Source: Bifidobacterium asteroides (lineage in GTDB: Bacteria > Actinomycetota > Actinomycetes > Actinomycetales > Bifidobacteriaceae). From it: a DNA stretch of 64,000 nt. Each line of letters starts with the position of its first letter. The stretch's first letter is position 1. This document shows, piece after piece, positions 57,887 through 64,000 of this stretch. The stretch spans positions 1 through 64,000 of the forward strand of contig NZ_QGLL01000009.1 of NCBI RefSeq assembly GCF_003202695.1. The letters are read 5' to 3'. Made by a program: the position numbers and the translations under genes. The notes below the pieces were generated by a model that ran no database searches, was not told where the DNA came from, and saw nothing but the letters and a program-made list of their open reading frames with translations.

Positions 57887-57909
57887 GCCCTGCCGACAAC
57901 AGGCAGAGC
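57887..57909 (-). promoter_or_regulatory. Attenuator-like terminator in the rplJ leader
   Basis: Minus strand GCTCTGCC / GGCAGGGC with a 7-nt loop, then TTTCTTTTT, about 65 nt before the rplJ start and about 110 nt after the promoter. This is a complete intrinsic terminator inside the leader. It resembles the L10(L12)4-dependent attenuation known for Bacillus subtilis rplJL. Confidence 0.75.
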
Positions 57910-58017
57910 AAAAATAGGTCATAAGGACCGGCTTAAAACTCAACCTGTGCTGGCTCGATCAACCGAACTTAGGAGACCCAAGGGTCCCGACCAACGGTCT
58001 TTGGTATGCAAACGCTT

Positions 58018-58046
58018 ATAGTACACAGATCCATAAGGACCGTCAA
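58018..58046 (-). promoter_or_regulatory. rplJ promoter
   Basis: Minus strand TTGACG - 17 nt - TACTAT. It uses the same -10 hexamer as the groES promoter in this window. The transcript would have a leader of about 190 nt. Confidence 0.65.
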
Positions 58047-58059
58047 GTCTACAAATCTA

Positions 58060-58990
58060 TAAGTCTGTGAGTACGGCACCATCAGATGGTGATGGACGCA
58101 GAGCAGCGCATCCATAACCGGGGATCCTGCTCTGCAACGAATGCCGGCTACCCCACTCTCGGCGTCCAAGGCCTTCAGCATGATTGGCGACCCGTCCAGC
58201 AAGACTTCGACCCGGCCCCTAGTCTGACGCCGAGCACAGGAGGGATGACCAGATGACCCCGTCAGCCCTGGAGCACCCAGCAATTCCAGATCGATGCCCG
58301 GCAGAAGAGCGTACCCGGGCCTGGCATCCGCGCTTGCCTTGAAACTGTAGGACAGGTGGATGTCTCCAGTGGACACGGGCATGGTCGACTCGACCTGGGC
58401 CAGACCTCCAGGCTGAGAGGCCGCAACGACGATATCCGGGCTTCAATGGCCGCAGCCCCATCAGCCCGCTGGGAATCAGCCAGACAGGCGAGGCTGCTAG
58501 GGGTGCGAATAAGCGGTGTTGGATTTGGTCGATGGGTCCCAGGCCTTCATGGTGTCTCCAGCGCCCTGGTCCAGCATGTGCTTCAAGGTGCCCCAGCCCT
58601 CCCCTGCCGAGAACAGAGCCGGAACACCAGTCCCTCGGCCTGATCGATAAAGCCCACCCAGAAGCACAGCGGCCGTATAGGCGCTGCAGGCCATCCCGTT
58701 AGGCGCCGACCACTGGATCGTAGAGCCGCTCATCCAAGGCAAGCTGCATTTTCCGGGACGCCTCTGCCAGATGGGCGGATCGGCTGTGACGGCCAAACGC
58801 CCATAGGAGACGAGCCATGGCTTTATAGGCAGCACTGACCAGTGCGCTGACGACCGTGCCGACACGACCGAAGACATATCCATCGCGTTCAACGGGCGGC
58901 CAGTCGACCAGGTCGCCGCCCATCTGGCTGGAAGTCTTGAACTCAGGGGTCATATCCAAAGACCATCCTGCAAAGGTGATGATCGTTGTG
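58060..58990 (-). pseudogene. Remnant of an alpha-L-rhamnosidase (GH78-like)
   Basis: Minus-strand pieces follow one another in different frames: GGDLVDWPPVERDGYVF and 'GTVVSALVSAAYKAMARLL' (catalytic barrel), then MKAWDPSTKSNTAYSHP (the GATTTMEAW-type motif), then LMGLRPLKPGYRRC-like and ESTMPVSTGDIHLSYSF-like text of the C-terminal beta domain. Order and content match the C-terminal half of GH78 enzymes. At least three frame changes and a missing N-terminal half show it is dead. The sequence immediately upstream (58990-59290) is not recognisable. Confidence 0.65.
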
Positions 58991-59289
58991 GTCTTGCTGT
59001 CGAATCCATCGCTGCCTGAAGAGGCCGGACAAGGCGACCCTTCTCGCCTTCCGGATTCATCACAGTCCCTAGGTAAACCCTTGCTGGCTTACCTGCCCAT
59101 GATGGTTCCAAGCGACCAAACCGGTCGACACGGTGAACAAGCAAGAACCAGCTGCAGCGGAAGCGCCAAGGGCAAAACCAGCGCCGGCTTGCCAAGCCTT
59201 GCCATGGATCAATCCTCCAGCCAGGATAAAGCAGGTGTCGTTCGTAGAAGCCGGATCGGGATCCCTGCCTGAACCCAGCTTCATCTGAC

Positions 59290-60072
59290 CCTCAGCGACC
59301 GATGCCATCAGACGTATGACGGCCGAAAAATTCGGCATGAAGATCATTGCTCAGGAAACCTCCTATGAAACCCTTCCCGAGGCAGATATCCTGGATGATC
59401 TGGCTGACGATCCACAGATGCTTGGACTGATCATGGCCCCCACATCGAACCGAATGTCGCGCCGGAAACCTGGCAATGGCTGACCGAGAACCAACTGCCA
59501 GGTACCATTCTGGAGCGTCATCAGCCCCAATGTCTGACCGGATTCTTCGACTCGGTTCATGTCGACCACCCAAATCGGGGTTCGTCGAGGACTGCAACGC
59601 TTCCCGTCAGCACGGCCACCATCGGGTGGGAATGGCTCTGGGCAGCGCCCCCCACCGCAGGCGATATCAAGCTAGGCTGGCATATGATGATGAACGAGGG
59701 ATGCAGACCTGAACGGACCTTCCTGCTCAAGGGCAAGCAGCCATATGCCGCCGAGGATGCAGAACAGATCGTCCAGACGGTTCTGAAGACGCACACCACG
59801 CCTGTCCTGGTCCATCCTGACTACCTATCCATCGCTCTGGTCCAGACTCTGGAAAGACAGGGCTGCCGCATCCCCAACGATCTATTCATGACCACGATTG
59901 CGGCTGCACCGGACGCCTGACTGCACTGCAATCCTCGGCCCGGGCTCTGGCGATCGCCGCCCTGCGCCTGCAGGTGCGGCGGATACAAGACCCGGACCAG
60001 CGCATCGAGCACGTCTGCATAGAGCCCGCGCCCATTGACAGGGGATCAGCTGCCGATATGACTGACGAGTAG
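59290..60072 (+). pseudogene. Remnant of a LacI-family regulator
   Basis: Plus-strand pieces of a LacI-type sugar-binding domain appear in shifting frames: AEKFGMKIIAQETSYETLPE, 'TENQLPGTILERHQPQ', 'TTPVLVHPDYLSIALVQTLE' and 'RQGCRIPNDLFMTTI', then 'ALRLQVRRIQDPDQRIEHV' with 'CIEPAPIDRGS' before a TAG at 60072. No helix-turn-helix part is left. It probably once regulated the neighbouring rhamnosidase gene, from which it diverges. Confidence 0.6.
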
Positions 60073-60271
60073 GCAGCGTCTGCTCAGAGTCTGCATGGCG
60101 CAACTGACATCTGGCTGATCCAAGAGCCGGCCAAGGCCAAAGTGGCCGCAATAAGCAGGCCGCCAATGAATCATTAGCCAATGAGTGCGCAAGCGAAGGC
60201 CGCCAACCCACGGTCAACGGCCTTCGACAGGCATAAAGGCGCTCAAACAAGAAATCCTTGCCGGTCAGCGC

Positions 60272-61006
60272 TTAAAGTTCGCGTACGATACCCAGCACCA
60301 GTCTGGCGGCGGTATCGGCATATTCGGAGATGTCGAACTCTCGGAAGACCTCGTAGTCGGTATCGGCGTTGTCGCTCAGAGCGCGGATCACCAAGGCCGG
60401 GACCTTGTTGCGCGCCGCCACGTGGCAGACTGCCGCCCCCTCCATCTCGACCGCATCTGCTCCGGTCTGCTTCTTGACCTGGGCGGTCTTTTCCTGGCTG
60501 TCCACAAAGTAGTTGCCTGTCGCAATAGTGCCGACGATATGTTTGATCCCCATGGAGTCCAAGGTTCGGCCGGCAAGATCCAGAAGGCGGGGGTCCGAGT
60601 GGAATTCCTCAGTGCCGGGAGCCGACTGGGCCACCAATCGCATGTCGGTGTCCAGATAGCGCAGGGTGCCTCCAAGAACCACATCGTTGATGTGCAGGTC
60701 CTTATTCAGATTCCCTGCAATGCCGGAGAAGATGACAGCCCTGGGGTGGAAGGCATCAATCAGATACTGCGTGGTGGCTGCAATGTTGACGGTGCCCATG
60801 CCGCCTACAGTGGCAGCTAGCCGCACAGGACCGTGTGCTCCATCAAGGGTGCCGCATATGACCTTCAGCCCGGCATCGCCGGCATGGGGATCCTGATCCG
60901 CCTGATCCAGACCTCGACCGATCAGGGCCACCTCTTCTTCCATAGCTCCGATGACAGCAATGGGGCGTCGATTTTCGGCATCAAGAGGATCATCCGTTTC
61001 GCTCAT
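60272..61006 (-). CDS. mtnN: 5'-methylthioadenosine/S-adenosylhomocysteine nucleosidase
   Basis: 244 residues. It hydrolyses MTA and SAH to adenine plus methylthioribose or S-ribosylhomocysteine, feeding LuxS and methionine recycling. 'PIAVIGAMEEEVALI' is the N-terminal strand with the catalytic Glu. 'VIFSGIAGNLNKDLHINDVV', 'DAVEMEGAAVCHVA' and the catalytic Asp in ALSDNADTDYE follow. I start at MSETDD (61006), where AAGGAG lies 6 nt upstream; an ATG at 61024 precedes that ribosome binding site. A roughly 20-residue insert lies near residues 30-45. Confidence 0.93.
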   Translation of the reverse strand: MSETDDPLDAENRRPIAVIGAMEEEVALIGRGLDQADQDPHAGDAGLKVICGTLDGAHGPVRLAATVGGMGTVNIAATTQYLIDAFHPRAVIFSGIAGNLNKDLHINDVVLGGTLRYLDTDMRLVAQSAPGTEEFHSDPRLLDLAGRTLDSMGIKHIVGTIATGNYFVDSQEKTAQVKKQTGADAVEMEGAAVCHVAARNKVPALVIRALSDNADTDYEVFREFDISEYADTAARLVLGIVREL

Positions 61007-61071
61007 GCATGACTCCTTATCCATGATTTCATCCGCAACTGCGGCCCGACCAGCCTACTGCAGACCTCGCA

Positions 61072-62313
61072 TCAACGAGCCGAGCTTCGGCGACGGTCCA
61101 CTGCGCTTGCCAGCTCCTCCAGCAGCTCCTGAGTGTCCGGCCAGGAGATACAGCGGTCGGTGATCGAACACCCATAGACCAGTTGATCCAGCGGAGCCGG
61201 TTTTTGATTGCCTCCACGTATGAAGCTCTCCATCATCAGGCCGGTGACGCCCTCCTCGCCGTCGCCTATTCGCTGGGCAAGTTCGCGAACGACTTGGATC
61301 TGGCGCCTCTCGTCCTTGCCTGAATTGCCATGCGAGGCATCGATGATCAGTCCGTGGGCAGCCGCGCTATCCATGGGCATACGCTGGCGCAGCACGGCCA
61401 GAGCCGCCCGCACTGAATCCTGATCATAGTTGGGTCCGGACTTGGAGCCGCGAAGAACCAGATGGCAGTCGGGATTGCCCATGGTCGCCACGGCTGCGGC
61501 CTGGCCCTCATGGTCTATCCCGAAGAAGGTGTGGCGCTGAGATGCCGCGTAGCAGGAATCAATGGAAACATCCACACTGCCATCCGTAGCGTTCTTGAAG
61601 CCGATGGGCATGGACATGCCGCTGGCCAGCTGCCGATGCACTTGGCTTTCCGTGTTTCTGGCCCCGATGGCCCCCCAACTGACCGCGTCGGAGATGTACT
61701 GGGGCGATGTAGGCTCCAGAAATTCCGTGGCCGCCGGAAGTCCGGTTTCCAATACGCCCAGCAGGATGCGCCGTGCCAGGACCAGGCCCTTCTGGATATT
61801 ATGGCTGCCGTCCAGGTCGGGATCATTGATCAGGCCCTTCCAGCCGACCGTGGTCCTGGGCTTCTCAAAGTAGACCCGCATGACGATCAGCAGCCGATCC
61901 TTCAACCGCTCATTGACAGCCGCTAGACGACGGGCATAGTCCAGTGCAGCCTCCGGGTCATGAATGGAGCAGGGGCCCACAATGACCAGCAACCGGTCAT
62001 CCCGGCCATGCAGACAGCCCACAATCTCCTGCCGGGAGCGAATGACCAGATCCTTAGCCGATCCATTCAGAGGGTATCGGGTCAGCATCTGCGCAGGCGA
62101 AGGCAAGCGGTCAAGCTCAAAGACCCGTCTATTGACGATCCGACCTATGCCTACCTCGTCCTCCCACCTGGGCAGGTTCCCAGTCTGCAAGGGATTGACT
62201 CCGGCCGCCAGCGCCTTGTGCACCAGTTCAACCTCGTAGGCCTTGCTGGGTCGGGGCAGAGGCTCCTGTGGCTCATCCTTCATCCGACTCATGCCTTCTC
62301 CTTGTCCACCCAT
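61072..62313 (-). CDS. DAHP synthase, class I (second of tandem pair)
   Basis: 413 residues. It condenses phosphoenolpyruvate and erythrose-4-phosphate, the first step of the shikimate pathway. It is of AroF/G/H type: 'VIVGPCSIHDPEAALDYARRL', 'VMRVYFEKPRTTVGWKGLIN', 'DAVSWGAIGARNTESQVHR' and 'GLIIDASHGNSGKD' carry substrate and metal residues. The N-terminal about 70 residues, where feedback inhibitors act, differ from the neighbouring paralogue. The start overlaps the stop of the first copy (TGATG). The alternative start MKDEPQ is about 10 residues downstream. It shares a 110-nt identical tract with its partner. Confidence 0.95.
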   Translation of the reverse strand: MGGQGEGMSRMKDEPQEPLPRPSKAYEVELVHKALAAGVNPLQTGNLPRWEDEVGIGRIVNRRVFELDRLPSPAQMLTRYPLNGSAKDLVIRSRQEIVGCLHGRDDRLLVIVGPCSIHDPEAALDYARRLAAVNERLKDRLLIVMRVYFEKPRTTVGWKGLINDPDLDGSHNIQKGLVLARRILLGVLETGLPAATEFLEPTSPQYISDAVSWGAIGARNTESQVHRQLASGMSMPIGFKNATDGSVDVSIDSCYAASQRHTFFGIDHEGQAAAVATMGNPDCHLVLRGSKSGPNYDQDSVRAALAVLRQRMPMDSAAAHGLIIDASHGNSGKDERRQIQVVRELAQRIGDGEEGVTGLMMESFIRGGNQKPAPLDQLVYGCSITDRCISWPDTQELLEELASAVDRRRSSAR

Positions 62314-63476
62314 CAGGACCGGACCTCTCGACGAGCTTGGACGGCATCGGCCAGGATCTGCAGCAGTTCCTCGGTCCTGTCCCAGGAGATGCAGGCATCT
62401 GTGACGGATCTGCCGAAGACCAGCTGATCCAGTGGGGCCGGTTTCTGGTGGCCGCTCTCAAGAAAGCTCTCCATCATGATGCCCGACAGGCCCTGCTCGC
62501 CGTTGGCGAGACGGTCTGCCAACTCCTCGACCACCTGGGCTTCACGTACGGGGTCCTTGCCGCAGTTGCCGTGGGCGGCATCAACGATCAGACCCCGACA
62601 GGCGCCAGGGCCCAGCGGCGCCTGGTGGATGGCCTCCAGGGCGGACCGGACGGATTCGGGATCGTAGTTGGGACCGTGACTGGAACCACGCAGAATCAGG
62701 TGGCAGTCCGGGTTGCCCCTAGTCTCAGCAGCGATGACATGACCGTCCAGGTTGATGGACAGGAAGTGATGCTCAGAGGACGCAGCCAAGCAGGAATCGA
62801 CCGCAGCCTCTACGCTGCCCTCGGTCGAGTTTTTGAAGCCCATGGGCATGGACATGCCGCTGGCCAGCTCCCTGTGAACCTGACTCTCCGTGTTCCGAGC
62901 GCCGATGGCCCCCCAGCTGACCGCATCAGAAAGATACTGTGGAGTGATGGGATCCAGCCATTCCGTGGCCGCCGGAATCCCCTGGCCCAGGACCTGCCAG
63001 AGCACTTGACGGGCCAGGCGAATCCCCTTGCGAATGTTGAATGATCCGTCCAGGTCGGGGTCATTGATCAGGCCCTTCCAGCCGACCGTGGTCCTGGGCT
63101 TCTCAAAGTAGACCCGCATGACGATCAGCAGCCGATCCTTCAACCGCTCATTGACAGCCGCTAGACGACGAGCGTACTCCAGTGCAGCCTCCGGGTCATG
63201 GATGGAGCAGGGCCCGGTGATGACCAGAAGCCGGTCATCGCGTCCATGCAGAACTTCCCGGATGGCCTGGCGGGAATCACGGACAAGCCCCATTCGCTCT
63301 TGGTCCAATGGGCGCGAACGCAAAAAGACCCTGGGCGCTGGGATGGGATCCAACTGACGGATGTTGACATCCACCGTTTCGGGAAAGACGGCCGTATCGG
63401 CAAAATACTGCCGCTCCTCTTCCGGGATGATATCCGGTTCCTTGACGAATGCCACGGTCGCTCTCCTCTCTGTCAT
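62313..63476 (-). CDS. DAHP synthase, class I (first of tandem pair)
   Basis: 387 residues, the same family as the downstream copy: 'VITGPCSIHDPEAALEYARRL', the same FEKPRTTVGWKG core, 'GLIVDAAHGNCGKD' and 'EQGLSGIMMESFLESGHQKP'. The two copies probably have different feedback specificity (Tyr against Phe or Trp); which is which cannot be read from the sequence. They form one operon. No T-box or trp-type leader was recognised upstream of 63476. Confidence 0.95.
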   Translation of the reverse strand: MTERRATVAFVKEPDIIPEEERQYFADTAVFPETVDVNIRQLDPIPAPRVFLRSRPLDQERMGLVRDSRQAIREVLHGRDDRLLVITGPCSIHDPEAALEYARRLAAVNERLKDRLLIVMRVYFEKPRTTVGWKGLINDPDLDGSFNIRKGIRLARQVLWQVLGQGIPAATEWLDPITPQYLSDAVSWGAIGARNTESQVHRELASGMSMPMGFKNSTEGSVEAAVDSCLAASSEHHFLSINLDGHVIAAETRGNPDCHLILRGSSHGPNYDPESVRSALEAIHQAPLGPGACRGLIVDAAHGNCGKDPVREAQVVEELADRLANGEQGLSGIMMESFLESGHQKPAPLDQLVFGRSVTDACISWDRTEELLQILADAVQARREVRS

Positions 63477-63599
63477 ACTTCAACGATCATGCCCGAATTC
63501 CTTATGACCGCCCACATCCGGGCCACTGCAGACGGTCCGTTCCCGCGACCCTTAGAGACTCACGGGAACGAACAGTTATATGGAAATAGGTACAGTTGC

Positions 63600-64000
63600 T
63601 CAGGCCAAGGCACCCATGGGATCCCAGGCAGGCAGCATGATGGCCTCTTGGTCGAAGGCCTGACGATACTGGTCAGACAGCATGGACTTGGGCACGGCCA
63701 CCTCGTAGACATACTGGCTGAACCAGTCGTCGCTCATGGTGAAGTAGCCCTTGTTGGCGATGTCGCTCCCCCAGGAGTTCTCAACGCGCCAACGGTTGGT
63801 GGTACGGCCGTCGTCGGCCACATCCACTCCCACGAATGCCATGGCATGGTTTTGGGCCGAATCGCCGAAGCGCACCCGCTGCTCCTTGTCCATGTCAAAG
63901 TCCACACCGTAAACCCGGCCATACTCGAACAGGTCGGTGGCCCACTGACCGGCCTTGCGGTCCATCATGGGATGGCAATCGGCGCCGAACCAGACCGGCA
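63600..64000 (-). CDS. pepC: Aminopeptidase C / bleomycin hydrolase, 3' part
   Basis: The C-terminal about 133 residues of a C1B cysteine peptidase; the gene continues past the right edge. The catalytic His is in SAQNHAMAFVGV and the catalytic Asn in WRVENSWGSDIANKGYF. Upstream PVWFGADCHPMMDRK matches the family. The C-terminus ends AWDPMGALA; PepC proteins use their C-terminal arm in the active site to limit cleavage to one residue. The catalytic Cys lies outside the window. Confidence 0.93.
   Translation of the reverse strand, partial: PVWFGADCHPMMDRKAGQWATDLFEYGRVYGVDFDMDKEQRVRFGDSAQNHAMAFVGVDVADDGRTTNRWRVENSWGSDIANKGYFTMSDDWFSQYVYEVAVPKSMLSDQYRQAFDQEAIMLPAWDPMGALA

Noticed and set aside
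59069-59347. 92-codon minus-strand frame upstream of the rhamnosidase remnant
   Set aside because: No start context and no family likeness. It overlaps the start of the LacI remnant on the other strand and is probably noise in decayed DNA.

Overview
The window is about 64 kb of a GC-rich (roughly 60 %) Gram-positive chromosome that reads as Bifidobacterium. The main reasons are the AdhE sequence, the C+ forms of S14 and L33, a 190-residue adenylate kinase without a LID zinc site, the fdxA-dapC pair, and the actinobacterial block GlpR-like / RimJ / 5-FTHF cyclo-ligase / FmdB / SAF / MscL. The exact species cannot be fixed from this window.

Layout. 1-900: C-terminal remnant of a GH2-like glycosidase, then a gene-free stretch. 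912-4791: heterodimeric ABC exporter. 5058-17060: the S10-spc ribosomal protein supercluster on the minus strand (rpsJ to rplO, then secY and adk). 17347-20130: adhE with a Rex-like operator. 20417-21378: rplM-rpsI. 21582-29669: housekeeping genes (HEAT-like protein, YigZ, tRNA-Ser, DNA polymerase IV, DapC, ferredoxin, amino-acid permease, MurB). 30013-37399, plus strand: a zinc-site UroD-family methyltransferase, a three-gene branched-chain-type ABC importer with fused permeases and fused ATPases, and an O-acetylhomoserine sulfhydrylase. 37546-37992: rpmG and tRNA-Met/Thr/Tyr. 38109-43742: two ribonucleotide reductase operons. 43921-45604: a HisC/Pat-type aminotransferase, then groES under a perfect CIRCE element. 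45637-50358: the actinobacterial division/folate block ending in mscL. 50368-55888: a three-gene operon of an FHA protein, a degenerate helicase/nuclease homologue and a 78-residue protein. 55900-60100: rplJ-rplL among decayed carbohydrate genes (GH30, alpha-L-rhamnosidase, LacI regulator). 60272-64000: MTA/SAH nucleosidase, tandem DAHP synthases and the 3' end of pepC.

The two strongest biological points are these. (1) The second NrdF (42193-43257) has lost three of its four metal-ligand carboxylates (E to Q, S and K) but keeps the radical Tyr, both His and the Asp. This is the 'QSK' signature of metal-free, DOPA-radical class Ie R2 proteins. It sits in its own nrdI-nrdF operon beside a normal class Ib nrdI-nrdE-nrdF operon, and each operon has a pair of NrdR-like boxes 31-32 bp apart. 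(2) The 30-37 kb operon joins an H-x-C...C zinc-site methyltransferase of the UroD/MtaA family to a compact amino-acid-type importer and MetY. This suggests an undescribed route for scavenging methyl or sulfur compounds into methionine or homocysteine.

Most other genes are ordinary housekeeping. The 55.9-60.1 kb interval and the left edge show loss of plant- or host-glycan functions.
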